In this document: positions 15,045 through 24,320 of the stretch, piece after piece | Numbering within the stretch: position 1 is the stretch's first letter | Layout of the letters: each line of letters begins with the position of its first letter | NCBI GenBank assembly: GCA_964407285.1 | Contig: CAYOVG010000044.1 | Coordinates: 1 to 27,748, forward strand | Source: CAYOVG01 sp964407285 | Lineage (GTDB): Bacteria > Desulfobacterota > Syntrophobacteria > Syntrophobacterales > Syntrophobacteraceae | DNA: 27,748 bases | Reading direction: 5' to 3' | Translations under genes and position numbers: made by a program | Notes under the pieces: generated by a model | The model's database searches: none | Seen by the model: the letters and a program-made list of their open reading frames with translations, nothing else | What the model was told of the DNA's origin: nothing

Positions 15045-17842
15045 CTCTGCTGTCCTTCGCTCAACAACAACGCCACCGGAAAGCGCCCGAGGACGCGCCC
15101 CAAAAAGAGACGCCCGTCTCCTTCGATCTTTTGCCCCGTAATGGCGTCTCTCCAGACGGCCGGTACGCCATCCGGAAGCTCCACATAAGTATCCTGCCAG
15201 ATTTGCTCACCGAAAGGCAAATCGTTCTCACCGACAATGGGCGTGAGGAATCGAGGAGTAATGCAGGCGGCCCACTCATCCCCGGTCTTCCTCGCAAACG
15301 CGACCACATGGTCCTTTCTTGTTCCCGCTCCCGAAAGAGGATAGTATCTTCCCTCCCGGAACACCAGGGACCTCTCCTTCCTCGCCAGAAGCGCTCTGTG
15401 TATCAGAAACATCTTTATCCGGCCGTCTTCCCTGGACGCCAGGAGTTCTTCGATCAGGCGCGCCATGTCCCGCCCTTCACGATCGAGAATCTCCCCGAGG
15501 TAAGCCTTGCGCCTTTCGAAATCCACCGGCCGGCGATTGTCGGGGTCCACCAGGTTCAGGTCCCAGAGTTCCGTGCCCTGGTAAAAATCGGGCGCGCCGG
15601 GCGATGCGATTTTAAGGAGCGCTTGCGAGAGCGAATTCCATATCCCGTAGCGTGCGATCTTCCGCTGAAAGGGAAGAAAATCGCTCAGAAACGGATTATC
15701 CTTCGAAGTATCCAGGAGCCGCCCCACAAAGGAGAGGACCGCCTCTTCATAGTCCACGTCGGGATTGACCCATTCCGTATGAACTTTGGCCTCCCTTACG
15801 GACTTCCACATGTAGTCCCTGACCCTCTTCTCGAAGGAATCGGCTTCTACTCCCTCGAAAGGCATCGCGCCCACGAGAGTCTGATAGAGCAGGTATTCCG
15901 TATTTTTATCAAGTACGCCCTCGCACCCGATTTCCTTCCTGAATGCACGGCCATGCTCAGCCCACGTCCGTATTCGCTCCTCCCACTCATGAGGGATTTC
16001 CGAAAGCACGTTGAGTCTCGCCCTGACGTCCTCCCCCCGTTTCGTATCATGAGTGGCGGTGGCGTTCATCGCGTAGGGCCACATGGCCGCCCTTCGGGAG
16101 TTGAAATCGTGAAACTTTTCGATGGATATGCCGAACTTGTCGGGACTGCCCCCCACCTCGTTGAGGGATACAAACCTATTGTATACGTAAAGAGTCGTAT
16201 CCTCAAATCCTTTGGCCATGAGAGGCCCGGTGAACTGCTGAAAACGCATCACGAAATGCATGCGCTTCATTTTCTCCTCCTGCGGGAGATAGCCTTCCGT
16301 CTCCAGCAGGAGGACCTTCTTGATGAAGTTCAGTTCATACGCCAGGTCCGGATGAGCTTTCCGCGAGTCATTGATTGCCTTCTCTATATAGAGCCGGGAG
16401 ACGGGACGGAACACGTCGGGAGTGATGTACGTCCGGTACACGGGAAAGCGGGACATGACCTCGGTTATGGCCTTTTGCATTCCGAACAAGGTGATATCGC
16501 CCCCATGCCGGTCCTCGCTCAGCGCATTCTTCGCCAGGCGCGCCAGGTTGCTCATATCTCCACTCATGTCCTTTTCGACGATGAGCTTCTTGTTCTCATA
16601 CCACAACTGCTCGTAGGGCTTGGCGAAACCGGTGAAATCGACGTATATCCGGCTGAATTCGCTCTCATTTTCACCATTGCAGAATATGCCGTTCAAGAAG
16701 TTGGCGAACTCGTAACCGGTCGTGCCCTGTATCGGCCAGAAGGAAGGCAGCTCCTCGTCGAGTTCCAGGATCTTTTCGACCAGTATGTAAGTGTCTCCCG
16801 CTTTCTCTTTCAACCTTTCCAGGTACCTGGTGGGATCGTGGAGGCCGTCGATATGGTCCACCCGCAGACCGGTGAAACCGCCCGCCTTCACCAGCTTCAT
16901 GATCAGAGCATGGACATCGTTGAAGACTTCCGGTTTTTCCACCCGAAGAGAAATGAGGTCGTTGATCGTAAAGAACCTTCTGTAATCGATCTCCTGTGTG
17001 GCCACCTTCCAGTAGGAGAGGCGGAAGAACTGCTCCGAGAGCAGAGTGTCCAGCAGGTGGAAAGTTTCCGGCTTCCCCTTACGTCCGTTGAACTGCTCGA
17101 TGTTTGATTCGATAAAATGCCTGATGACGGGGTTGTTGCCGTAGAGTTCCCAGAGCAACCTTTTGATGAAGGTGATCTGGTCGTAGAGTTCCTCGACATC
17201 GTTTTTGGGAAGATTCTTCAGCACGTAGAGAAGGCCGCACAGCTTGATGAGGTCGGTGTGGTCCGTGCCGAGCTTTCTCCTGAGCGTATTCCAGTTATGG
17301 GTCAGCACCTGGTAGTAGGATTCGATGTTCAGCGGAAAGTTGAAATCATAGTAGTGAATGCGGAAGCCCCTTTCCGAGTACTTCAGTTCGATCTCGCCGT
17401 TCTCCAGCGATTCGCCGTAGAACCGGGCCAGGAAGGGCGCCAGAAGCCTGCCGCGAAGGCTCTCGTAGGGATGGTTCCAGTCGATGTCGAAGTACTCGTA
17501 GTGCTTCGACGCCGGTCCCTTCTCCATGACGTCCGCAAGCATTTTGTTGGAGCCGTAGTAACCCATGTGGTTCGGGACGATATCCTGGAGCCAGCCCATC
17601 TCGCGGCGTTTCACCGCCGCCGTGACGGCGTCGAAATCTTCCGCCGTTCCGAGTTCCGCGTTCAAAACGGTGGGATCTATCACGTCGTAGCCGGAAACGC
17701 TTCTGTCCTTTGCCTGGAAGACGGGGGCCGCGTAGAGGTCCGATATTCCAAGGTCCGCGAGGTAATCCACAATATCCGTCGCCTGCCGGAACGTGAATTT
17801 GTCGGTAAACTGTATGCGGTATGTAGCCAGAGGTATTCTCAT
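15041..17842 (-). CDS. treY: Malto-oligosyltrehalose synthase (TreY)
   Basis: A 933-aa GH13 enzyme that isomerises the reducing-end alpha-1,4 linkage of maltodextrin into an alpha,alpha-1,1 linkage, giving maltooligosyltrehalose. The opening IPLATYRIQF and DLYAAPVF are TreY-typical. The catalytic signatures are GLRVDHIDGLHDP (Asp329 nucleophile), ILVEKILE (Glu356) and NATATHDTKRGEDVRARL, the last diagnostic for the family. ATG at 17842 is preferred to GTG 17848 because GAGG lies 7 nt upstream and it gives a 4-nt ATGA overlap with the GH57 stop. The length fits the longer bacterial TreY. It is the middle gene of GH57-treY-malQ, and its partner TreZ lies further upstream. Confidence 0.95.
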   Translation of the reverse strand: MRIPLATYRIQFTDKFTFRQATDIVDYLADLGISDLYAAPVFQAKDRSVSGYDVIDPTVLNAELGTAEDFDAVTAAVKRREMGWLQDIVPNHMGYYGSNKMLADVMEKGPASKHYEYFDIDWNHPYESLRGRLLAPFLARFYGESLENGEIELKYSERGFRIHYYDFNFPLNIESYYQVLTHNWNTLRRKLGTDHTDLIKLCGLLYVLKNLPKNDVEELYDQITFIKRLLWELYGNNPVIRHFIESNIEQFNGRKGKPETFHLLDTLLSEQFFRLSYWKVATQEIDYRRFFTINDLISLRVEKPEVFNDVHALIMKLVKAGGFTGLRVDHIDGLHDPTRYLERLKEKAGDTYILVEKILELDEELPSFWPIQGTTGYEFANFLNGIFCNGENESEFSRIYVDFTGFAKPYEQLWYENKKLIVEKDMSGDMSNLARLAKNALSEDRHGGDITLFGMQKAITEVMSRFPVYRTYITPDVFRPVSRLYIEKAINDSRKAHPDLAYELNFIKKVLLLETEGYLPQEEKMKRMHFVMRFQQFTGPLMAKGFEDTTLYVYNRFVSLNEVGGSPDKFGISIEKFHDFNSRRAAMWPYAMNATATHDTKRGEDVRARLNVLSEIPHEWEERIRTWAEHGRAFRKEIGCEGVLDKNTEYLLYQTLVGAMPFEGVEADSFEKRVRDYMWKSVREAKVHTEWVNPDVDYEEAVLSFVGRLLDTSKDNPFLSDFLPFQRKIARYGIWNSLSQALLKIASPGAPDFYQGTELWDLNLVDPDNRRPVDFERRKAYLGEILDREGRDMARLIEELLASREDGRIKMFLIHRALLARKERSLVFREGRYYPLSGAGTRKDHVVAFARKTGDEWAACITPRFLTPIVGENDLPFGEQIWQDTYVELPDGVPAVWRDAITGQKIEGDGRLFLGRVLGRFPVALLLSEGQQR

Positions 17843-20277
17843 GCCCACACCTCTTCTCTCACTTTTATATGCAAAATGTCGGCGAGTTCGTTGACTGCTT
17901 TCACCCAGTTCGCGGCCTGCTCATCCCCTTCTTCCGTCCTTGCCGCCACATGCCTGTACCCATTGCAATTTATGAGGGCGAATACGATATTTTGCGTTTT
18001 CCATAGATCGAGATCGAGCGAGAGTGGTTCCACAAGCTTGATAACCCTGACGATTTCCACTATGCTTTCCAGTTTTTCCGGTTCCACTTCGATTTTTTCA
18101 GCGGTTGCCGTGCACCAGACCGAAACGACAAGTCCGATCCCGGCTCTGTCGAGGACGACTTCCCACCTCCTGGCTTCAGTCACGAGGCGCTCCAGTTTTT
18201 CCATGTCCAGGTATTCCGTTTCGAACGCCCTCCGGAGATCCAGATTCACGATGTACTGCGCGGCCAGGCGGATCGAAACCGGAATGGGAATACTCAAGGA
18301 AGTGAGAAAATTCATGAACGGATTGTTGAGTTCGTAGATCTGCCTGTAGGAGGCTTCCACCCCTTCCTGGGTCATTTCGAATATCTTGCCGAGGGCCCTG
18401 CGCTGTTCGTCTCTGAAAAGATACCAGAGCGAATACCTGTTTTCCCCGAAATGCTTGCCGATGAGCTGGATGATTTCGGTAGTGTCCCCGCGCTCGAAGG
18501 CCTCATGGACGTCGTTCCTCATGGCGTTGAAGGATTCCTCGCCGTCGAGTTTCCCCAGACCGCCGCTGACATTATGGTCACCCAGGTGAAGGACGGCGAA
18601 GCTCATGGATTCTTCGTCCCAGGTGGTGGTGGACCGGACGGTAGCCCTCCCGGTGGCAAGGGTCAGTTTTCCCGCTTTTTTCTTTTCGTAATTGTCGCTT
18701 TCGACACTGAAGGAATAGACGGTCATCCGCTCCGGGTATTCGTTGAAGAGCGAGGACACGGCATAATGCCCTCCAACGCGCTGCAGGTCGATCTTGACGG
18801 GAGTAACCAGCCTTTCGTAGGACTCGGCGGCATTGGCGTCCACGTTGCTCGACACCCGCTCCAGCTCAGCCTTGAAGCCGGGTTCGAGCGCGATCCCCAG
18901 GACCCGTCCGGCATACTGCATCGCCTTTGAGGCATACTCCATCACCTGGATCGTCTCCAGTCCGGAAACCTCATCGAAAAACCATCCGCAACTCGTGTAC
19001 ATGTAGATGGCATAGCGCTGCATCTCCAGGAGTTTGAGCGTCGCGACCTTCTCGTCTCCCGACAAATCCTTTATCGCATGCCTTTGCAGGAAGTCCTCCA
19101 CGTTATCCCGGGACCGGTCGATTACGACATCGATGTAGTCGTCCCTCGCTCCCCATGGGTCCCTTAGGTACCGGGAGACCGCATACTCATATGCCGGTAT
19201 GAGCTGGTCGCGCACGGCGTCGAGGGCTTTCCGGAGCGGTCCCCTCCACTGCTGGTTCCACTGGGGGAACTGGCCGGAATTGCAGCCGCAATCCGCCTGC
19301 CATCGCTCCACGCCGTGGATACAGCTCCAGGAAGAATTCTCCCGGAGCCGAACTTCATGGGTGGGAGGGTGCTTTTCAAGGAACTCGCCGTAATTGGTGA
19401 TTCTGGCCAGATTGTTTGTTTCAATATGGTTGAGGCAGTACGATAGGGCCATCTCGCCGTATTTGTGGTGGTGCCCGTAGGACTCGCCGTCGTTTGCGAT
19501 GTGAACGAGTTGAGGTCCCTGGCGGTCGTTGAAAGAGGACACAAGGGCGTTTGCGAAATTCTCTCCGCTCTTGAGCAGTCCGGCGGAAGCTATTGCGTAC
19601 GATATCGGACCGTTGTAGTAGAAGAGGCTTATGGTCCCGCCGGACGGCAGCCGGTAGAGGTAGGGCATCGTGATGTCTACTCTATCCCATTCGACGCTTT
19701 CCCACTCCCCTCCGTCTTCCAGACTTCTAACGCCCACGGCCTGCCATGGCGCAAGGATAGTGTACTTGATCCCGTACTCCGCCAGGATTTCCAGGGTCTC
19801 GGTGTCTACCGCCGTCTCCGCCAGCCACATTCCTTCCGGGTCGCGTCCGAACCTCTTCTGAAAATCCCGCACTCCCCATACCACGGAGGTACGCTTATCC
19901 CTCGTATTCGCAAGGGGCATGATAACATGGTTGTAGACCTGCGCGATGGCGGAACCGTGTCCCGAGTAGTATTCCCTGCTGACCCTGTCCGAATTCAATA
20001 TGGCTTCGTACACGTCGGGTCTGTGGTAGGAGAGCCAGGACAGGACCGTGGGACCGAAGTTGAAACTCATCTTCGTGTAGTTGTCCATGATGCCCGTTAT
20101 CTTGTTTTCGAAATCCTTCAAGCGCGACGCGGCATTTCGGGCATAGCATTCGGCCGTTATTCTCTCGTTCCAGTCGTGATAGGGATAGGCGGAATCCTGG
20201 AGTTCTATCTCTTCGAGCCACGGATTCTCTCGCGGCGGCTGATAAAAATGTCCATGTATGCAAATATATCTGTCCAT
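17839..20277 (-). CDS. GH57-family glycoside hydrolase with DUF3536 domain
   Basis: An 812-aa cytoplasmic enzyme. The GH57 opening CIHGHFYQPPRENPW (6-20) carries the HGH motif. The catalytic pair is visible as Glu154 (GMWLAETAVDTETLEILAEYG) and Asp263 (HIANDGESYGHHHKYGEMA), both in family-typical context. The C-terminal half (about 300-800) corresponds to DUF3536, a mostly helical extension with no assigned activity. GH57 enzymes include alpha-amylases, glucanotransferases and branching enzymes, but the exact reaction of the DUF3536 type is not established. It heads the operon GH57-treY-malQ, and its stop overlaps the treY start, so it probably acts on the same glucans. AAGGGG 9 nt before ATG 20277 is the ribosome site. 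Confidence 0.88.
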   Translation of the reverse strand: MDRYICIHGHFYQPPRENPWLEEIELQDSAYPYHDWNERITAECYARNAASRLKDFENKITGIMDNYTKMSFNFGPTVLSWLSYHRPDVYEAILNSDRVSREYYSGHGSAIAQVYNHVIMPLANTRDKRTSVVWGVRDFQKRFGRDPEGMWLAETAVDTETLEILAEYGIKYTILAPWQAVGVRSLEDGGEWESVEWDRVDITMPYLYRLPSGGTISLFYYNGPISYAIASAGLLKSGENFANALVSSFNDRQGPQLVHIANDGESYGHHHKYGEMALSYCLNHIETNNLARITNYGEFLEKHPPTHEVRLRENSSWSCIHGVERWQADCGCNSGQFPQWNQQWRGPLRKALDAVRDQLIPAYEYAVSRYLRDPWGARDDYIDVVIDRSRDNVEDFLQRHAIKDLSGDEKVATLKLLEMQRYAIYMYTSCGWFFDEVSGLETIQVMEYASKAMQYAGRVLGIALEPGFKAELERVSSNVDANAAESYERLVTPVKIDLQRVGGHYAVSSLFNEYPERMTVYSFSVESDNYEKKKAGKLTLATGRATVRSTTTWDEESMSFAVLHLGDHNVSGGLGKLDGEESFNAMRNDVHEAFERGDTTEIIQLIGKHFGENRYSLWYLFRDEQRRALGKIFEMTQEGVEASYRQIYELNNPFMNFLTSLSIPIPVSIRLAAQYIVNLDLRRAFETEYLDMEKLERLVTEARRWEVVLDRAGIGLVVSVWCTATAEKIEVEPEKLESIVEIVRVIKLVEPLSLDLDLWKTQNIVFALINCNGYRHVAARTEEGDEQAANWVKAVNELADILHIKVREEVWA

Positions 20278-20656
20278 ACCAAAAGCCCCTTCTAAGAAAA
20301 GGATAATGATCGATCAAGTTCGAAGCAAGCAAGCCCGTCAAACATGAAATGACTTAACCATGGACCCCATGTATAGAGCTAAACACGTATATATTGAGAC
20401 ATACGGATAGAATTCGGAATCAACCCGCTACAGATCGGAACTTAATGCATATTTACACAGCCTGAGCTGCTACATATAAAAAATTGGCCATATATCGGCT
20501 CCGGGATAACGGACGGAAACTCTCGGTTCTTTCTTTATTGAAGCGAAGTCCGGCGGAAAGCATCAGGCGCGATGATATCCGGTCGTAGACCCGAACGGTC
20601 CATCCGATACACATCGATATGGACCGTTCGGGGGGAATCTCAATCGAGAGCCGGCG
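20278..20656. other. Intergenic region upstream of the GH57 operon
   Basis: No gene is visible. The AT-rich part (about 20340-20500) should hold the leftward promoter of GH57-treY-malQ, but no clear -35/-10 pair is seen. A 43-nt inverted repeat at 20590-20632 lies just downstream of the ferritin-like gene and probably ends its transcript. Confidence 0.55.
20590..20632 (-). terminator. Large hairpin downstream of the ferritin-like gene
   Basis: CCCGAACGGTCCAT (20590-20603) and ATGGACCGTTCGGG (20619-20632) are perfect 14-bp complements, with a further CGAT/ATCG pairing inside the loop. It starts 25 nt past the stop of the gene at 20657-21121. No T-run follows, so factor-independent termination is uncertain and 3'-end stabilisation is an alternative. 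Confidence 0.5.
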
Positions 20657-21121
20657 TTACTCGGTATAGGCCGGTTCTTTCTCCCAGATACGATTGGAGA
20701 TCGCTTGCTCGACATAGCTCCGATGCTGTTGCTCATCCCTGTAGTTGCGCTCGACAAGCGCCTTTGCATCCGCGGGCATATCCATCCCCATGGCCTCGGC
20801 ATACCTTTTGTTGGTAAGTTCCTCATTGGTTTTCATGGCTTTGAGGGCGCCTTCGACCCCCGTTGCGCTTCGAATCGCCGTGAATCCCTCTATCAGGAAC
20901 CCCTTGACGTCACGTGAGTGGGAGGGCGGCGTTTCGCCCATCTTCGTAATCATTGCGGACAGATCGTTGATATGGCGTTCATGATCGCCCCGGTATTTCT
21001 CGAGCGTGTCTCGAATGCTCCGGATGTTGATCTCCTCGATGGCTTGCCCGTAAGCATGGGCCGCATCGATATCCAGTTGCATGAGTGAACCCAGTTTGTT
21101 CGCCACTTCCTTCTTATCCAT
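20657..21121 (-). CDS. Ferritin-like four-helix protein (DUF2383-type)
   Basis: A 154-aa all-helical protein, likely of the DUF2383 ferritin-like family. Metal-ligand-like patterns recur on the helices: DIDAAHAYGQAIEEI (about 17-31), EKYRGDHERHINDL (41-54) and RNYRDEQQHRSYVEQAI (125-141). ATG at 21121 is chosen because a very strong GGGAGGT lies 6 nt before it; the frame extends to 21142 but without a ribosome site. Proteins of this type are often linked to stress and PHB or storage granules, though few have been studied. It lies on the minus strand between treZ and GH57-treY-malQ. A TTGACA at 21316-21311 with a flanking inverted repeat suggests it has its own promoter. Confidence 0.78.
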   Translation of the reverse strand: MDKKEVANKLGSLMQLDIDAAHAYGQAIEEINIRSIRDTLEKYRGDHERHINDLSAMITKMGETPPSHSRDVKGFLIEGFTAIRSATGVEGALKAMKTNEELTNKRYAEAMGMDMPADAKALVERNYRDEQQHRSYVEQAISNRIWEKEPAYTE

Positions 21122-21286
21122 AAAATACCTCCCGTGCACCATTGTACTATTTATGGAAAGCGTTCAGCCGGGAAACCCTGATTGAGATTCCAGGGGTGAG
21201 CAGTCAGGGTTCGAATCGGATAGAATCCATGGTCGATTCCGATACCGGATTCGATTTTATCGAGACTGCAAAGGCACAACATATTG

Positions 21287-21324
21287 TCCATAAGCACTGG
21301 GTAGAGCATATGTCAACTTATGGA
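21287..21324. promoter_or_regulatory. Candidate promoter and operator of the ferritin-like gene
   Basis: On the minus strand TTGACA lies at 21316-21311. The best -10 candidates 17-18 bp further are TTATGG or TATGGA, both weak. An 8-bp inverted repeat (TCCATAAG 21287-21294, CTTATGGA 21317-21324) brackets this stretch, the arrangement expected of an operator. A weak -10 beside a good -35 could mean an activated or alternative-sigma promoter. Confidence 0.4.
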
Positions 21325-21341
21325 TATCACATGATATTTTA

Positions 21342-23195
21342 TTACTTTTCTCCATCCTGGAGATACACTGCGAAGCTCTGCGCCTTCACCGGCACGGATT
21401 CGGCTCCGTTCAGTTCGCCGGGCAGAGCGCTTCCCGGTCCATTCCACGCGGGATCGGCCGAATCGAGGACTTTCCTCCATCTCCCGGCGGGAAGAAAATC
21501 ACCGGCCGTGACGTTGGCGTCCTCTTTGCCGAAGTTGAAGAAGCACAGCGCCCGGCTGAAGGGGTCGTCGTTCCACCTGTGCATCAGTATGGAATTGTGC
21601 TTCATGGATTCCTGCGCCTGAAGCCGTGTTTTATCGCAATTGGAAAGGGCGGGCGTCTCCTTGCGAAGCCTGATGAGGGTCTTGTAGAAGTCGAGGAGGA
21701 CCTTATGCTTGCCCGTATTGCGGTCCTCCCACCGCAGTTTCGAACCGAGGAAGGCTTCGACGCCCTCGGAATCCATGAATTCCATGTCGGGATCAGCCGC
21801 CGCGAATGCGCCGAACGCCTCCCGGCGGCCTTTGCGCACGGCTTCAATGAGTTCCGGGTCGGAGTGGTTCACGAAATACATGAACGGGTTTTCCTCTCCG
21901 TACTCCTCGCCCATGAAGAGCAGGGGCACGAAGGGGGAGAGCAAGACGATGCCGGCGGCAAGTTTCAGGCCCTCATAGGTGGTGAGCCGGGTCATGCGCT
22001 CGCCGGCCGGCCGGTTGCCGACCTGGTCGTGGTTCTGGGAAAACACGATGAACTTGTAGCCGGGCTTGTCCTTCGAAGAGCGGCCCCGCCGGTGCTTGCG
22101 GTATTCGGAATACTGGCCGGAAAAGACGAATCCCTCCCGGAGCGACTTCGCCAGTTGATCGATCCTGCCGAAATCGGAGTAGTAGTCGCTGAGTTCTCCC
22201 GTGAGCAGGGTATGGACACAGTGATGGAAGTCGTCGCACCACTGGGCGTCGAGGCCGAATCCACCTTCCTCCTTTTTCTCCATGAGCTTGGGGTCGTTCT
22301 GGTCCGCCTCCGCAATGAGGTAATGGCGTCTGCCCTCCCTCCATGCAGCCATGTGAACCGTATCGGCCATTTCCTGTAGGAACGGATAGGCGCTGATGTC
22401 GTAGATGCGGTCGGCGGCGTCGAGACGAAGGATATCCACGTGGTAATCTCTGAACCAGGAGAGCGCGTTCTCGATGAAGAAGTTCCTGACATCGTCGCTG
22501 TGGGCGTCGTCCACGTTGACCGCATCGCCCCAGGCGGTCCTGTAGGTGTCGGTGAAGTAGGGACCGTATTCCCTGAGGTAGTTCCCTTCCGGTCCCATGT
22601 GGTTGTAGACGACATCGAGCTTGACGACGAAACCTCTCTTGTGGCACTCGTTCACGAGTCGTTTGAATGCGTCGGGAGTCCCGTAGCTATTCTGGACCGC
22701 AAAGGGAAACACCCCGTCGTAGCCCCAATTTCTGTCCCCCGGACACTGTGCGACAGGCATGATCAGAAGGGTGTTTACCCCCAGGTCCTCGAGATCGTCC
22801 AGCCTCGTTATGACCGCATCGAACGTTCCTTCCCTCGTGAATGCCCCCACGTGGATTTCGTAGTTGATCAATTCCAGCAGTTCTATTCCCTTCCACCCGG
22901 CATCCTCCCATTGGAATGCGTTCTGGTCCACGACCTGCGACGGTCCGTGGACCCCCTCCGGTTGATAGAAGGATGCCGGATCGGGGAATTCGTTTCGGCT
23001 GTTCAGCCTGTACTTGTAGAGGTCGCCGGGGGAGACGTCCTCAACGGTCACCCTCCAGTAGCCTTGCGCATCTCTTTCCATGGGGACAAGCCGTTCTCCG
23101 GAAGACAGGAGCTTCAGTTCCACTCGTTCGAGAAAAGGAGCCCAGACGATGAAGTCACATCTGCCGTTTCCTCTATACCGCGCACCGATTTTCAT
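21342..23195 (-). CDS. treZ: Malto-oligosyltrehalose trehalohydrolase (TreZ)
   Basis: A 617-aa GH13 enzyme that releases trehalose from maltooligosyltrehalose made by TreY. The N-terminal CBM48-like domain (about 1-95: FIVWAPFLERVELKL, GDLYKYRLNS) precedes the barrel starting at NYEIHVGAFTREGTF (111-125). The catalytic residues are Asp259 (ILRLDAADRI), Glu296 (LIAEADQNDPKL, a TreZ-type motif) and Asp390 (FSQNHDQVGNR, TreZ-typical). GGAGGT 6 nt before ATG 23195 is a strong ribosome site. Length is normal. It is not in the treY operon: 154-aa and 812-aa genes on the same strand lie between, so TreZ and TreY may be expressed separately. Confidence 0.96.
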   Translation of the reverse strand: MKIGARYRGNGRCDFIVWAPFLERVELKLLSSGERLVPMERDAQGYWRVTVEDVSPGDLYKYRLNSRNEFPDPASFYQPEGVHGPSQVVDQNAFQWEDAGWKGIELLELINYEIHVGAFTREGTFDAVITRLDDLEDLGVNTLLIMPVAQCPGDRNWGYDGVFPFAVQNSYGTPDAFKRLVNECHKRGFVVKLDVVYNHMGPEGNYLREYGPYFTDTYRTAWGDAVNVDDAHSDDVRNFFIENALSWFRDYHVDILRLDAADRIYDISAYPFLQEMADTVHMAAWREGRRHYLIAEADQNDPKLMEKKEEGGFGLDAQWCDDFHHCVHTLLTGELSDYYSDFGRIDQLAKSLREGFVFSGQYSEYRKHRRGRSSKDKPGYKFIVFSQNHDQVGNRPAGERMTRLTTYEGLKLAAGIVLLSPFVPLLFMGEEYGEENPFMYFVNHSDPELIEAVRKGRREAFGAFAAADPDMEFMDSEGVEAFLGSKLRWEDRNTGKHKVLLDFYKTLIRLRKETPALSNCDKTRLQAQESMKHNSILMHRWNDDPFSRALCFFNFGKEDANVTAGDFLPAGRWRKVLDSADPAWNGPGSALPGELNGAESVPVKAQSFAVYLQDGEK

Positions 23196-23697
23196 TCAAT
23201 ACCTCCAACTGATCCAAGAACGAATTCAAGACGACGGGAGACGGAAGTCAGACTAGAAGGAATACGGCACGCCGCCCATTTCCGTCACCTGTATGGATTT
23301 TTCCCGTATGTCCGGACGAATCGACCGATACGTCGATCCGAAGATCCGAAACCCCTGAACCGGATGTGATGAGAATTGCCTGAGGTAACGTTAAGGACAG
23401 CTCGAAGCTCCATCATGATAGGAATAGATCCTATTCTCGATTGCCCGGAACCCTATTTTTCTCTTCTTACGCCACCTGGCGGCCGGAGTCAGGCCCGGAA
23501 GTCTAGAAACCCTGTATTAACGACATGTTGCTTTGCATCTGCCCGTTCTTATCTTTTTTATATCCCAGGAGTTCAAAGAATGCTCTGAGTTGATCGTAAC
23601 GGCCCGTTTTTGGAGATCACATTATTCTGCACGAATGAATACAAGCAAGGGGTCATGCCGTCGGTAAGCCGGCATCCGTAGTTTTGGAGGTGTTATT
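23196..23697. other. Divergent intergenic region between treZ and a ferritin-like gene
   Basis: This gap should hold the promoters of both divergent genes, but no near-consensus pair is clear. An inverted repeat ATCGAC/GTCGAT at 23320-23337 and a leader hairpin ATGCCG/CGGCAT at 23656-23676, just ahead of the GGAGG of the rightward gene, are visible. A 70-codon open frame at 23376-23588 has no recognisable content. Confidence 0.55.
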
Positions 23698-24291
23698 ATG
23701 AAAGACAACCAGGAGATCCTGCGTCAATATGTCAGCGATATGATGAGCGTCGAGAAGCACACGCTTGAAGCCCTGGAGCGTCAGACGGGCGACAGGCGGG
23801 TGATGGAATACAAAGACGCACACGAACTGCTGATGAGAATCCAGGCGACTTTGAGAAACCATGTAACCGCGCTGGACATTTATCTTGCATCCGTTCCGCC
23901 CGTACAGACTTCCAAGGCAGAGAATGCCGAAGCGATGATAAAGAAGGCGGCAACGGGCGCCATGGGAACCATAGCGGGACTGTACAGCAGGCTTCGGACC
24001 GACGATCCGATATCGAGAAACCTGAGAGACGACTATACCTCTCTGAGCCTGGCAGCCATCAGCTATACCATGCTCCATACAACGGCGCACGCTCTGCACG
24101 ATACCAGGGTCGCCGACCTCGCCCTCGCGCATCTGAACGACATTACCCCGTTCGTTGCGGCCCTCAGCCGGATCATTCCGCACGTTGTGGCGCGGGAGCT
24201 TGCCGTCGAAGGCAAAGCATTGGACGTGGCAGTCGGCCAGGAGGCCGTCGATAACACTCAGAAAGCATGGAGCCACGAGGTCATCGGGTAG
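23698..24291 (+). CDS. Ferritin-like helical protein (second copy type)
   Basis: A 197-aa protein predicted to be entirely helical, resembling YciE/DUF892-like ferritin-superfamily proteins. Residues that could bind metal occur in helix pairs: SVEKHTLEALERQ (17-29), YKDAHELLMRIQ (38-49), RNHVTALDIYL (53-63), then a long segment with SYTMLHTTAHALHDTRVA (about 122-139). It lacks a signal peptide. GGAGG lies about 6 nt before ATG 23698, preceded by a small hairpin (ATGCCG/CGGCAT) in the leader. It is divergent from treZ. By analogy such proteins are often induced by stress and could sequester iron or protect DNA or granules, but this is inferred. A large palindrome follows its stop. Confidence 0.7.
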   Translation: MKDNQEILRQYVSDMMSVEKHTLEALERQTGDRRVMEYKDAHELLMRIQATLRNHVTALDIYLASVPPVQTSKAENAEAMIKKAATGAMGTIAGLYSRLRTDDPISRNLRDDYTSLSLAAISYTMLHTTAHALHDTRVADLALAHLNDITPFVAALSRIIPHVVARELAVEGKALDVAVGQEAVDNTQKAWSHEVIG

Positions 24292-24320
24292 GAGACGCAC
24301 CTGGCGGCGACACGTAGAAG

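Noticed and set aside
14993..17107. 704-aa open frame on the plus strand
   Set aside because: Antisense to treY, which has all family motifs.
23376..23588. 70-codon frame between treZ and the ferritin-like gene
   Set aside because: No ribosome site and no recognisable content in a promoter region.
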